DNA of 64,000 bases from Clostridia bacterium (GCA_030526425.1 JAUNCT010000012.1:1-64000); one strand, 5' to 3'. Positions 1 to 8,287 are shown, counted from the first letter of the stretch. Notes: generated by a model not told the origin, from the letters alone. Numbers and translations are program-made.

Positions 1-8
1 CAGTATAC

Positions 9-37
9 AAAAAAAGCAGACACTTTTTTGTGTCTAC
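9..37 (-). terminator. Intrinsic terminator (minus strand)
   Basis: An 8-bp stem (16-23 with 30-37, one wobble pair) encloses a six-base loop. On the minus strand it is followed by a run of seven T (9-15). It lies about 145 bases past the secreted-protein gene at 182-712, so it could be a second terminator for that gene. Confidence 0.6.
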
Positions 38-92
38 TTTTAGTGTACAGGTGCAAATGCGCGAAGCACTCTGCTGTTTTGTTCATGCAAAA

Positions 93-166
93 CGGAACGG
101 ATGCGTTTGGGGGAAAACGAAAGGGGAAAAGAGGGAGAAAGGGGAGAAAGCAGCGCATCCGTTCCG
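93..166. repeat. 13-bp perfect inverted repeat with purine-rich 48-base loop
   Basis: CGGAACGGATGCG at 93-105 is repeated in inverted orientation at 154-166. The plus-strand loop is almost pure purine, with four G runs at 109-113, 123-126, 133-135 and 141-144, which fits a G-quadruplex pattern. The hairpin starts 16 bases past the stop of the minus-strand gene at 182-712. On that strand the 3' arm is followed by TTTTG, so it may act as a first, unusual terminator. Confidence 0.6.
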
Positions 167-181
167 CAGGGGATATCGGGT

Positions 182-712
182 TCAGCGCATCCGGCCGTTG
201 CGTGCGCCGCGGCCGTTCATACCGTTCATGCCGTTCTGCATGGAACCGGTCATCGGGCAACTGCCGTTCTGCATCGCGCAACCGGAATTCGCGCGATTGC
301 CGCGGTTCGCTTTGCGGGCTTGACGGTTGCCGCTGCAGGTGCAGGCGGAATTGCCGATCTGCTGCCCGCATGCGGAGCAGACGGTGTTCGCTGCGTTCAT
401 GCGGTCGGTGCGGTCCTTCAGAAGAAGGTCCGCCTGTTCACGCGTCAGCGTACCGGCTTCGACCATTGCGTTCAATTCGGTTTCAAACGCTTCGAGACGC
501 TCCTTTTGACGGTTGTTACGCCTTGCGGTACGGTATGCGTTCAGCGCGTCGGTCAGCGCGGCGTCGGAAGACGCGGCATCGACCGTGGTGGTCTGCTCGG
601 CAACGGGTGCGACCGCATCGGACGCGGCGTCCTCGGCGAAAGCGAAGCCGCTCATCAGAAACGTTGCAGCCAGCATCATCGTTCCGAGCGTGGTGATCGT
701 GGTTCTCTTCAT
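182..712 (-). CDS. Secreted Met/Cys-rich protein with LTxxQ-type motif (Spy/CpxP-like)
   Basis: This is a predicted exported protein of 176 residues. The start at 712 is chosen because AGGAGG (723-728) lies just upstream and residues 1-26 form a clear signal peptide ending AFA. Residues 55-105 look helical and contain LTREQ at 89-93, the kind of LTxxQ motif found in the periplasmic sensor and chaperone proteins Spy and CpxP. From residue 110 it becomes rich in Cys, Met, Asn and Gly, with CSAC at 112-115, CTC at 124-126 and further Cys at 145 and 152, which suggests metal or redox chemistry outside the membrane. It is transcribed away from the two-component system at 878-2775, as CpxP is from CpxRA. 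The motif and arrangement are visible; the Spy-like role and metal binding are inference. DUF2680-type small proteins are an alternative family. Confidence 0.6.
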   Translation of the reverse strand: MKRTTITTLGTMMLAATFLMSGFAFAEDAASDAVAPVAEQTTTVDAASSDAALTDALNAYRTARRNNRQKERLEAFETELNAMVEAGTLTREQADLLLKDRTDRMNAANTVCSACGQQIGNSACTCSGNRQARKANRGNRANSGCAMQNGSCPMTGSMQNGMNGMNGRGARNGRMR

Positions 713-877
713 CGGTTGTTTACCTCCTGGTTTACTCGTCCTTTCGGACAAGGGTATCTTAAGTGCAACTCTTAAAACGGATTTAAAAGCATACTGCAAT
801 TTTTTTTAGCTTCGGTTGAAGTCGCTTGTTATAATATTCGGTATCGGAATAGGATAATATCTGAAGGGGATTATGAT
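713..877. promoter_or_regulatory. Divergent control region between LTxxQ protein and two-component system
   Basis: TCTTAA occurs at 757-762 and 770-775, with TTTAAA at 782-787, giving a near-periodic set of half sites spaced 12-13 bases apart. This is the sort of tandem repeat bound by OmpR-family regulators. A plus-strand -10 box TATAAT lies at 830-835 without a good -35. CTTC/GAAG arms with a GGTT loop occupy 810-821. That the adjacent regulator binds here is inference. Confidence 0.45.
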
Positions 878-1552
878 ATGAGATTGTTGTTTGCCGAAGA
901 CGATCCGGATCTTCGCAAAGCCGTTACCACGTTGTTGGAACGCAGCGGCTACAGCGTCGACGCCGTTGCGAACGGTGAAGACGCGCTCGCGTATGCCATG
1001 GGCGGCGGTTACGATGGGATCGTTCTCGATTGGATGATGCCGAAAAAGGACGGCATCGCCGTTCTGTGTTCCCTGCGTGAGGGCGGGGACGCGACACCGT
1101 GCATGCTTTTGACCGCGCGCGAAGCCGTCGAAGACCGGGTCAAGGGGCTCGACGCGGGCGCGGACGATTACCTTGCAAAGCCGTTCTCGGCACCCGAATT
1201 GCTTGCGCGCATCCGCGCAATGCTGCGCCGCGGGAATTCTTGGCAGCCGGATCTTCTGACATTCGGTGACGCGGAACTCGACAGAGACGGCATGCTGCTG
1301 AAATGCGGAGGGAACAGCGTTCGCCTGAACACCAAGGCTTTCCGCACCATGGAACTGCTGATGAGCAGACCGGGCATGGTCTTTTCGGCGGAGCGGATCA
1401 TGGAGCGCGTGTGGGGGTGGGATTCCGACGCAGAGATCAATGTCGTGTGGGTCAACATCTCCTTTTTGCGCAAGAAGCTTGCCGAAATCGGCTCGCGGGT
1501 CACGATCACCGCGGTGCGCGGCTCCGGTTACGTGATGGAGGAAAAAATATGA
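878..1552 (+). CDS. OmpR/PhoB-family response regulator
   Basis: This is a DNA-binding response regulator of 224 residues, the usual length for the OmpR family. The receiver domain (about 1-115) has the acidic pair D8-D9, the phosphoacceptor D51 in IVLDWMMP, and the switch lysine in YLAKPF. The C-terminal half is a winged-helix domain, with the recognition-helix region around INVVWVNISFLRKKL and the typical end VRGSGYVME. The start has a GAAGGGG ribosome site at 863-869. It overlaps the kinase gene by four bases (ATGA), so the two are co-translated. The signal is unknown; the divergent secreted LTxxQ protein is the obvious candidate target. Confidence 0.9.
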   Translation: MRLLFAEDDPDLRKAVTTLLERSGYSVDAVANGEDALAYAMGGGYDGIVLDWMMPKKDGIAVLCSLREGGDATPCMLLTAREAVEDRVKGLDAGADDYLAKPFSAPELLARIRAMLRRGNSWQPDLLTFGDAELDRDGMLLKCGGNSVRLNTKAFRTMELLMSRPGMVFSAERIMERVWGWDSDAEINVVWVNISFLRKKLAEIGSRVTITAVRGSGYVMEEKI

Positions 1553-2775
1553 TGCGGGCATTGCAGCGCCGCTTCATCCGAATCGCGCTCATTGTGTTTT
1601 CCGTTGCAGTGCTGTTCGTGACGGTCGTGTTGAATGTGGCGAATCTGTTCTTTGTGCGCATCGATATCGAAGCGGAAGCGTTGAACCTTTCGCAAAGGCT
1701 TCCCGTTCCGCAACCGCGAACCAAACAGAACGGCGAATGGTCGCGCACGAGACGCAAGGGCTCTTTCGAAAACAAATACTTCACCGTGTTGGTCGCACCG
1801 GATAAACGGACCGCGGATGTTTCGCACATTTCGGGCTACAGCGAAGAGGAAGCTTTCGAACTCGCGGACAGGATCCTCGCAACCGGGAAAGAATCCGGTT
1901 ACATCGAGGATTGCTATTATCTGATCACCCCGAAAAACGACACGCTCCGGGAGATCCTGTTTCTCGACTGCGCGATGAAGCTCGATGCCGTTCGGTTCTT
2001 CCGCGAAATATCGGCGTTTGTCGCACTGTTTGCCATCATCGTTTCGGGCCTGCTCGTATGGGTGTTTTCCAAACGGGCGATCCGTCCCTTCATCGAAAAC
2101 GACGAGAAGCAGAAAAGGTTCATCACCGATGCGAGTCACGAACTGAAAACGCCGCTTGCGGTCATCTCGGCAAATATGGAACTGCTCTCCATGGAGAACG
2201 GGGAAAACGAGTGGATCCGCGGCACGCAAAAGCAAGTCGGTCAAATGCGGAGACTTGTCAACGATCTCGTGTTCTTGGCACGGTCCAACGAAACGCCGCA
2301 ACCGGAGCTTCTGACCGATTGCGATCTGAGCGGGCTTGTTACCGAAACGGCGGAACCGTTCGTTTTTGCCGCGGAAGCCAAAGGACAGTCCGTAAGCGTC
2401 GATGTGAGCCCGGACATCCGGCTCAAGGCGGATATGAAGGAGTTGACCCGCGTTGTGTCCGTGCTGTGCGACAATGCACTGAAATACGCGCCGGAAGGAG
2501 ACCGGATCGATATCCGTTTGTTCCGAAGCCGCCGCTGCGCCGTGTTGGAAACCGAAAACAGCGTCACCGAGCCGATTCCGGCGGAGACGTTGTCGCATCT
2601 GTTCGACCGCTTCTCGCGTGCGGATGAATCGCGCACCCGGGACGGGGAACAGGGCGGTTTCGGTATCGGTCTTGCGATCGTGCGTGCCGTTGCGGAAAAG
2701 CTCGGCGGCAGTGTGACGGCGCGGATGGAAAACGAGCGCCTCGTCATCTCCGTGCGGGTGAAAACCGAACAATGA
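1549..2775 (+). CDS. Membrane sensor histidine kinase
   Basis: This is the partner kinase of the response regulator, with 408 residues. A membrane segment at about 9-34, an extracytoplasmic region of about 120 residues and a second membrane segment at about 155-174 form the sensor. The phosphorylated histidine is H197 in DASHELKTPL. An N box (LCDNALKYAPEGD), a phenylalanine-containing box (LFDRFSRADESR) and a G box (GGFGIGLAIV) complete the ATPase domain. There is no obvious HAMP domain, only a short linker. The start is the first of two tandem ATG codons and overlaps the regulator stop. The external domain matches nothing I recognise. It senses an envelope signal, possibly together with the LTxxQ protein; that link is inference. 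Confidence 0.88.
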   Translation: MMRALQRRFIRIALIVFSVAVLFVTVVLNVANLFFVRIDIEAEALNLSQRLPVPQPRTKQNGEWSRTRRKGSFENKYFTVLVAPDKRTADVSHISGYSEEEAFELADRILATGKESGYIEDCYYLITPKNDTLREILFLDCAMKLDAVRFFREISAFVALFAIIVSGLLVWVFSKRAIRPFIENDEKQKRFITDASHELKTPLAVISANMELLSMENGENEWIRGTQKQVGQMRRLVNDLVFLARSNETPQPELLTDCDLSGLVTETAEPFVFAAEAKGQSVSVDVSPDIRLKADMKELTRVVSVLCDNALKYAPEGDRIDIRLFRSRRCAVLETENSVTEPIPAETLSHLFDRFSRADESRTRDGEQGGFGIGLAIVRAVAEKLGGSVTARMENERLVISVRVKTEQ

Positions 2776-2780
2776 AAAAA

Positions 2781-2809
2781 ACAGCAGAGCGCAGGGCTCT
2801 GCTGTTTTT
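2781..2809. terminator. Bidirectional intrinsic terminator
   Basis: A perfect 10-bp stem (2781-2790 with 2796-2805) with a five-base loop is flanked by a T run on the right and an A run on the left. It can therefore serve both the kinase gene and the convergent acyltransferase gene. Confidence 0.9.
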
Positions 2810-2818
2810 GCGTGCGGG

Positions 2819-3793
2819 TCAGTTTCCTGGGCGTTTGCAAGCTTTGAGAACGAGCGCGATCGCTTCGTGGAGAACGAACGCAAGGAGGAAGGAGACAAGG
2901 AGCGCCGCCTTTTGTCCCCATTGCGGGAAGAGCTGCATCATGCTTCCGTGCAGCAGATAGATTTCCAAACTGTACTTGCCGAAAAACGCAAACGGTGCCG
3001 TTACGATCTTGCCGAACCGCCCCCAATGTTTGTCGATCCTATCGAACCCGGCACCGAGCAGCAGTGCCATTGCGGGCATGCAGATCAGGGCGGGGTATGC
3101 GTTCAATCCCGCTTGCACGACGTTCCCGAAACGTTCGCGGTTCGCGATGAACGCAGCGGCAAGCCCGGCGATGATTGCGAGACAAATCTTCCAACCGCCG
3201 ATCTTCCGGGGTTCGTCTTTGTCACTTTGCGCGCCGAACCAAAAGCCGAGGACGAATACGGGGATACGCACGAAGCTGCCGTACAAACCGAGCAGGTTCG
3301 CAAAGTACCCGATCACGCACAACACGGCGGACAGAACGAACGCCACGGCCACGGGCAGCAAGCTGTCTCCGGAACGGCGGACGGCGCGGTAAACCAACGG
3401 AGCAAACAGATAATACACGATCAGCGTGGGGATGAACCAGTCGAAATGTTCAAGCTGCAGCCAGTAACCGACGGTCGAAAGAGAAAGCGCAAAAGCTCCC
3501 GGGGAAACGCGGCGGAAAGCGTACCAAACGCACAGCACGATCGCATACGCCGGGAAAATGCGCAAAGCACGCCGCCCGTAAAACGGCAGGACAGCATCGT
3601 TTTTCGACAAACTGCGCCAAAGCCCCATGCCTGAAACGAGCAGAAACAGGTCCACGCCGTAGTAGCCGATCCTGTGGATGAAATACACCAAGGCGCCGGG
3701 ATTTTGGCGGATGGTCATGTGGAAATAAACGACCCACAGCATGGCAAAGCCCATGAGCCGGGTGCGTTGCCGTGAAACGGAACGGAAATCCAT
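2819..3793 (-). CDS. Membrane acyltransferase, acyltransferase-3 family
   Basis: This is a polytopic membrane protein of 324 residues with about ten hydrophobic segments, resembling the acyltransferase-3 (OafA/NodX-like) family that moves acetyl or other acyl groups onto cell-surface glycans. Supporting motifs are the N-terminal region RLMGFAMLWVVYFHM, where the histidine sits in the first membrane segment, LLVSGMGLW, and the C-terminal KYSLEIYLLHG. The start at 3793 is preceded by AAGGAG; a longer reading frame to 3859 lacks such a site. It stands alone, convergent with the two-component system. The substrate cannot be read from the sequence. Confidence 0.78.
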   Translation of the reverse strand: MDFRSVSRQRTRLMGFAMLWVVYFHMTIRQNPGALVYFIHRIGYYGVDLFLLVSGMGLWRSLSKNDAVLPFYGRRALRIFPAYAIVLCVWYAFRRVSPGAFALSLSTVGYWLQLEHFDWFIPTLIVYYLFAPLVYRAVRRSGDSLLPVAVAFVLSAVLCVIGYFANLLGLYGSFVRIPVFVLGFWFGAQSDKDEPRKIGGWKICLAIIAGLAAAFIANRERFGNVVQAGLNAYPALICMPAMALLLGAGFDRIDKHWGRFGKIVTAPFAFFGKYSLEIYLLHGSMMQLFPQWGQKAALLVSFLLAFVLHEAIALVLKACKRPGN

Positions 3794-3900
3794 GGAATTC
3801 TCCTTTATCGACGATCGTGTGATTTTTGTATTATACCATGAAAGCATCGTATCCGGCACCGAAGAAGACTGGAAGGAAACCGAAGATAATATATTTTATA

Positions 3901-3930
3901 TTGACGAAGAACGTACCGGAGGAGTATGAT
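3901..3930 (+). promoter_or_regulatory. Promoter of the 18-codon unit
   Basis: TTGACG at 3901-3906 and TATGAT at 3925-3930 are separated by 18 bases, a good housekeeping-sigma promoter. It would start a transcript near 3937 that runs into the terminator at 4036-4072. Confidence 0.7.
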
Positions 3931-3959
3931 AATAATACAAAAAGCGTGAGGTTATCCGT

Positions 3960-4016
3960 ATGCGTACCGATTCGTACCGAGTCCTTAAGATTATGCACGG
4001 CCGTTTGCAGCATTGA
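3960..4016 (+). CDS. Possible 18-residue peptide in its own transcription unit
   Basis: This short frame encodes MRTDSYRVLKIMHGRLQH. It is preceded by GTGAGG about nine bases before the ATG, a plausible but weak ribosome site. It lies between a good promoter (3901-3930) and a strong terminator (4036-4072), so the whole transcript is only about 130 bases. The next gene has its own promoter at 4103-4131, so this is not simply its leader. It could be a free small peptide, a leader peptide controlling termination, or a non-coding RNA whose frame is accidental. I recognise no family. Confidence 0.4.
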   Translation: MRTDSYRVLKIMHGRLQH

Positions 4017-4035
4017 CAAAACGTCGATCCATGGC

Positions 4036-4072
4036 AAACGGTCTTTCGGTGTTGTACCGAAGACCGTTTTTT
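4036..4072 (+). terminator. Intrinsic terminator of the short unit
   Basis: AACGGTCTTTCGGT pairs with ACCGAAGACCGTT, a 13-bp stem with one bulged T, followed by six T. It ends the transcript that carries the 18-codon frame. Confidence 0.85.
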
Positions 4073-4102
4073 CTTAAAGGTTACCGCGGGTCGGTGAGCA
4101 CA

Positions 4103-4131
4103 TTGACAAGATACGCAATAATATTTACTAT
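4103..4131 (+). promoter_or_regulatory. Promoter for the acyl-CoA ligase-iorAB cluster
   Basis: TTGACA at 4103-4108 and TACTAT at 4126-4131 are separated by 17 bases. It lies about 95 bases upstream of the ligase start. Confidence 0.7.
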
Positions 4132-4227
4132 TACTGCATATTGAGTCTGTTTATGCCCCGTCACGCGGGGCACGGAAACGGCAAAGCGCCCTCAAGCTGC
4201 AGGGCGGAAACGGAGGAAAGGTACCCG

Positions 4228-5868
4228 ATGGTCATTACCGAATTGTTGGAACGAAACGCGCGCCTGTACCCCGATGAAAATGCGCTGACGGAACTGAACC
4301 CGAACGAGGAACGGGACAGAAGCGCCACCTGGCGCGAAGCGAGCCTGATAGAGGGCTCGAACAAATACGTCCCTTACCGCAGAACGCTGACCTGGCGTGA
4401 ATTCGATTGCAAGGCGAACCGTTTTGCGAACCTGTTGCTTTCGCGCGGCTACGAGCGCGGCACCAAAGTCGCGATCCTGCTGATGAACTCGCTGGAATGG
4501 CTGCCGATCTATTTCGGTATTCTGAAAGCCGGTCTCGTGGCGGTTCCGCTGAATTTCCGCTACGCCGCAGACGAGATCGACTACTGCCTCGATCTTGCGG
4601 ATGCCGAGGTTCTGTTCTTCGGCTATGAGTTCATCTCCCGCATGGATGCGATCCATGAAAATCTGAAGAAAACACGTTTGCTGTTTTATGTCGGCACCGA
4701 AGACCGTCCGGATTACGCGGAGGACGCGCTCCGCGTCATGAAATTCTGCTCGGATGGGATCCCGCCCGTCGCGCTCGATGAGGACGACGACGCTGCGATC
4801 TATTTCTCTTCGGGTACGACCGGATTTCCGAAGGCGATCCTGCACGAGCATCGTTCGCTCATGCACGCCGCCCGCTGCGAACAAGCGCACCACGGTCAGC
4901 AACGCGACGATGTCTTCCTCTGCATTCCGCCGCTCTATCACACGGGCGCGAAAATGCATTGGTTCGGCAGCCTGATCTCCGGCAGCCGCGCGGTCTTGCT
5001 CCGCGGCATCAAACCCGAGTGGATCCTGCGCGCCGTGACCGAAGAACGCTGTACCATCGTCTGGCTTCTGGTGCCTTGGGCACAGGACATCCTCGATGCG
5101 ATCGAATCCGGCAGGATCGATACCTCGAAGTACCTGCTCGATCAGTGGCGTTTGATGCATATCGGCGCGCAGCCCGTGCCGCCGAGCCTCATCCAGCGTT
5201 GGCTCAGCCATTTCCCAAACCACGATTACGATACCAACTACGGCTTGTCCGAGTCCATCGGTCCCGGTTGCGTCCACCTCGGCGTGGGCAATGTCGACAA
5301 AGTCGGCGCCATCGGCAAAGCCGGTTTCGGCTGGGAGACCAAGATCGTCGACGAAAACGGAAACGAAGTCACTCCGGGTGATGTCGGCGAACTCATCGTC
5401 AAGGGCCCCGGCGTGATGGTCTGTTATTATCACAACGAAGAGGCGACCGCCGAAACCATCAAAGACGGCTGGCTGCTCACAGGCGATATGGCGCGAACCG
5501 ATGAGGATGGGTTCATCTACCTCGTCGACCGCAAAAAGGACGTCATCATTTCCGGCGGTGAAAACATTTATCCCGTGCAGATCGAGGACTTCCTGCGCCG
5601 CAACGACAAGATCAAGGATGTCGGCGTGATCGGTTTGCCCGATGCCCGTCAGGGTGAGATCGCCGCGGCGATCATCGAACTCAAAGAGGGGGAGACCTCG
5701 ACCGTCGAAGAGATGGATGCATTCTGCATGGAGCTTCCGCGGTATAAACGACCGCGGAAGATCATCTTCGACAAGATTCCGCGCAATCCGACCGGAAAGA
5801 TCGAAAAGCCGGTCCTTCGCGAGCGCTACGGCGCCGTGAAGCTGGTCGAAGCGCAGTACAACGGCTGA
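4228..5868 (+). CDS. AMP-forming acyl-CoA synthetase
   Basis: This is a cytoplasmic class I adenylate-forming enzyme of 546 residues that activates a carboxylic acid with ATP and CoA. Visible motifs are the phosphate-binding loop YFSSGTTGFPKAILHEH, the aromatic/acyl loop NYGLSESIGPG, the hinge GWLLTGDMARTDEDGFIYL with DRKKD, and the catalytic lysine in NPTGKIEKPVL. The start is ATG 4228 behind GGAGGAAAGG; an in-frame TTG at 4141 has no ribosome site. It is followed after 12 bases by iorA, so it probably handles the same aryl- or branched-acyl metabolites. It may activate arylacetates or, run in reverse, recover energy from acyl-CoA. The substrate is not determined. Confidence 0.88.
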   Translation: MVITELLERNARLYPDENALTELNPNEERDRSATWREASLIEGSNKYVPYRRTLTWREFDCKANRFANLLLSRGYERGTKVAILLMNSLEWLPIYFGILKAGLVAVPLNFRYAADEIDYCLDLADAEVLFFGYEFISRMDAIHENLKKTRLLFYVGTEDRPDYAEDALRVMKFCSDGIPPVALDEDDDAAIYFSSGTTGFPKAILHEHRSLMHAARCEQAHHGQQRDDVFLCIPPLYHTGAKMHWFGSLISGSRAVLLRGIKPEWILRAVTEERCTIVWLLVPWAQDILDAIESGRIDTSKYLLDQWRLMHIGAQPVPPSLIQRWLSHFPNHDYDTNYGLSESIGPGCVHLGVGNVDKVGAIGKAGFGWETKIVDENGNEVTPGDVGELIVKGPGVMVCYYHNEEATAETIKDGWLLTGDMARTDEDGFIYLVDRKKDVIISGGENIYPVQIEDFLRRNDKIKDVGVIGLPDARQGEIAAAIIELKEGETSTVEEMDAFCMELPRYKRPRKIIFDKIPRNPTGKIEKPVLRERYGAVKLVEAQYNG

Positions 5869-5880
5869 GGAGGAACGAGC

Positions 5881-7620
5881 ATGAAACGATTGATGTTGGG
5901 CAATGAAGCCGCGGCGCGCGGCTTGTATGAAGCGGGTTGCTCCTTCGTATCGAGTTATCCCGGTACGCCGAGCACCGAAATCACCGAAGAAGCCGCAAAG
6001 TACGCGGAGATCTATGCGGAATGGGCGCCGAACGAAAAGGTGGCCATGGAGTCCGCTTTCGGAGCCGCCCTTGCGGGAAAGCGCAGCTTCTGCGGCATGA
6101 AGCACGTCGGTCTGAACGTTGCGGCGGACCCGCTGTTCACGCTTTCGTATACCGGCGTCAACGGCGGCATGGTCATCGCCGTTGCGGACGATCCCGGAAT
6201 GCATTCTTCGCAGAACGAACAAGACAGCCGGCATTACGCCATCGCGGCAAAACTGCCGATGCTCGAGCCAGCCGATTCCGCGGAAGCTCTTGCGTTCACG
6301 AAGCTCGCCTTCGATCTTTCCGAAACATACGATACGCCCGTCATGCTCAAGCTGTGCACGCGCATCGCGCACAGCCAGTCCGTCGTCGAAACGAGCGACC
6401 GCGTGGAAAAAGCAACCGTCGCATATGAGAAAAAGGCGCAGAAGTATGTCATGATGCCGGGCAACGCCATCCGTCGTCACCCCGTCGTGGAACAGCGTAC
6501 CGCAGACCTTGCCGCCTGGGCGGAGACTGCGGAAATCAACCGTGTCGAAGCGGGCAGCTCCGACGAGATCGGCATCATCACCTCTTCGACCTCTTATCAG
6601 TATGTCAAAGAAGCGCTTGGCGATACCTATCCCGTGTTGAAGCTCGGCATGGTCCACCCCCTGCCCGATGAAAAGATCCGCACGTTTGCGGCGTCCGTCA
6701 AAAACGTCGTCGTTGTCGAGGAACTCGATCCCATCATCGAGACCCATGTGAAAGCGCTTGGGATCCCGGCGAAGGGGAAAGAGCTGTTCTCCATCCTCGG
6801 CGAGTTCAGTCAGAATACCGTACGCAAGGCTTTCGGTCTTGAAACGCCCGCGTGCAAAAAGCTGGAAGAAAACATCCCCATGCGTCCTCCGGTCATGTGT
6901 GCCGGCTGCCCGCACCGCGGCATGTACTACGCCCTCAAAAAGAACAAATGCACCGTCATCGGTGACATCGGCTGCTATACGCTCGGCGCTGTGGCACCTC
7001 TCAGCACCATCGACACCACCGTGTGCATGGGCGCTTCGGTCTCGGGCATCCACGGCTTCACCAAGGCGCTCGGTCAGGAGGCTCCGAAAACCGTTGCCGT
7101 GATCGGCGATTCGACCTTCATGCATTCCGGTGTCACGGGTTTGATCAACATCGCGTACAACGAATCGGTTTCGACCGTCTGCATCCTCGACAATTCGATC
7201 ACCGGCATGACGGGGCACCAGCAGAACCCGACGACGGGCATCAACCTCAAGGGCGACCCGTGTACGAAGATCGACCTCGAAGCGTTGGTCAAAGCCGTCG
7301 GCATCCGCCGCGTCCGCGTCGTCGATCCCTATGATATCGCAGCTTGCGATGCGGCGATCAAAGAGGAGACGGCGGCACCCGAGCCGTCCGTCATCATCTC
7401 AAGAAGACCGTGCGCTCTGCTCAAAACCGTGAAGCATCCCGGTCCGATCGTTGCGGAAGCGTCCAAATGCGTCGGCTGTAAGGCGTGTATGAAGATCGGC
7501 TGTCCCGCGCTCAGCATGAAAGAAGGCAAGGTCCGCGTGGATGCGACGCTGTGCGTCGGCTGCGGCGTGTGCGGTCAGCTGTGCCATACGGGCGCATTGC
7601 CCACCGGGAAGGAGGCTTGA
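5881..7620 (+). CDS. iorA: Indolepyruvate:ferredoxin oxidoreductase, alpha subunit
   Basis: This is the large subunit (579 residues) of the thiamine-diphosphate, iron-sulfur enzyme that oxidatively decarboxylates aryl pyruvates to aryl-acetyl-CoA while reducing ferredoxin. Near the N-terminus are GNEAAARG and SYPGTPSTEI, typical of the pyrimidine-binding domain. The central MCAGCPHRGMYYAL and GDIGCYTLG belong to the TPP domain. The C-terminus has two ferredoxin-like Cys clusters, CVGCKACMKIGCP and CVGCGVCGQLCH. The first has one extra residue before its last Cys. The length is normal. iorB follows after three bases and a PLP aminotransferase lies just beyond, matching a route for degrading aromatic amino acids. 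Confidence 0.95.
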   Translation: MKRLMLGNEAAARGLYEAGCSFVSSYPGTPSTEITEEAAKYAEIYAEWAPNEKVAMESAFGAALAGKRSFCGMKHVGLNVAADPLFTLSYTGVNGGMVIAVADDPGMHSSQNEQDSRHYAIAAKLPMLEPADSAEALAFTKLAFDLSETYDTPVMLKLCTRIAHSQSVVETSDRVEKATVAYEKKAQKYVMMPGNAIRRHPVVEQRTADLAAWAETAEINRVEAGSSDEIGIITSSTSYQYVKEALGDTYPVLKLGMVHPLPDEKIRTFAASVKNVVVVEELDPIIETHVKALGIPAKGKELFSILGEFSQNTVRKAFGLETPACKKLEENIPMRPPVMCAGCPHRGMYYALKKNKCTVIGDIGCYTLGAVAPLSTIDTTVCMGASVSGIHGFTKALGQEAPKTVAVIGDSTFMHSGVTGLINIAYNESVSTVCILDNSITGMTGHQQNPTTGINLKGDPCTKIDLEALVKAVGIRRVRVVDPYDIAACDAAIKEETAAPEPSVIISRRPCALLKTVKHPGPIVAEASKCVGCKACMKIGCPALSMKEGKVRVDATLCVGCGVCGQLCHTGALPTGKEA

Positions 7621-7623
7621 CCT

Positions 7624-8196
7624 ATGGAAACGAAGAACATCATGATCGTCGGCGTCGGCGGACAGGGCACCCTGCTCGCGTCGAAACTTCTCGGGCGTCT
7701 GTTGCTGAAAAAAGGCTACGATGTCAAGGTCTCCGAAGTCCACGGAATGAGCCAGCGCGGCGGCAGTGTCGTGACCTATGTCCGTTACGGTGAGCATGTC
7801 TATTCGCCCGTGATCGACAAGGGCGAGGCAGACCTCATCCTGTCGTTCGAACTGCTGGAAGCGGCCCGTTGGTTGGAGTATCTCCGTCCCGACGGGGTGT
7901 TGCTCACCAATCTGCAGCAGACCGATCCGATGCCTGTGATCACGGGTGCCGCGGAATATCCCGAAGCGTTGGATGAAAAGCTCAGCGCCGCGGGAGCCAA
8001 GCTCGATGCCATCGATGCGCTGCGTCTTGCCGAACAGGCGGGCTCGGCGCGCTCGGTCAATGTCGTGCTCCTCGGAAGAAGCGCGCGTTATTTCGATTTT
8101 ACCGAAGAAGAATGGACGGAAGCTCTGCACGAGAGCCTTCCCGAAAAGCTTTGGAAAATCAACGAAGAAGCGTTCCGTCTCGGACAGAACGCGTGA
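7624..8196 (+). CDS. iorB: Indolepyruvate:ferredoxin oxidoreductase, beta subunit
   Basis: This is the small (gamma-domain type) subunit of the oxidoreductase, 190 residues. It begins with IMIVGVGGQGTLLASKLLG, a nucleotide-binding-like glycine pattern characteristic of the family, followed by EVHGMSQRGGSVVTYVRYG. It starts three bases after iorA with GGAGG inside the iorA end, so translation is coupled. Together with iorA it forms the complete enzyme. No irregularities seen. Confidence 0.93.
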   Translation: METKNIMIVGVGGQGTLLASKLLGRLLLKKGYDVKVSEVHGMSQRGGSVVTYVRYGEHVYSPVIDKGEADLILSFELLEAARWLEYLRPDGVLLTNLQQTDPMPVITGAAEYPEALDEKLSAAGAKLDAIDALRLAEQAGSARSVNVVLLGRSARYFDFTEEEWTEALHESLPEKLWKINEEAFRLGQNA

Positions 8197-8287
8197 AACA
8201 CAAAACGATTCACCCGGACGATCGGCAATATCCTTCCGGCCGCCCGTTTGAAATACCCAAACCCTATTGAAGGAGAATACCGATCCC

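Noticed and set aside
4192..7218. A 1008-residue minus-strand frame opposite the ligase and iorA
   Set aside because: It is a mirror of GC-rich coding sequence: low-complexity His/Arg/Asp-rich translation, no ribosome site, and well-supported plus-strand genes with full motifs occupy the same bases.
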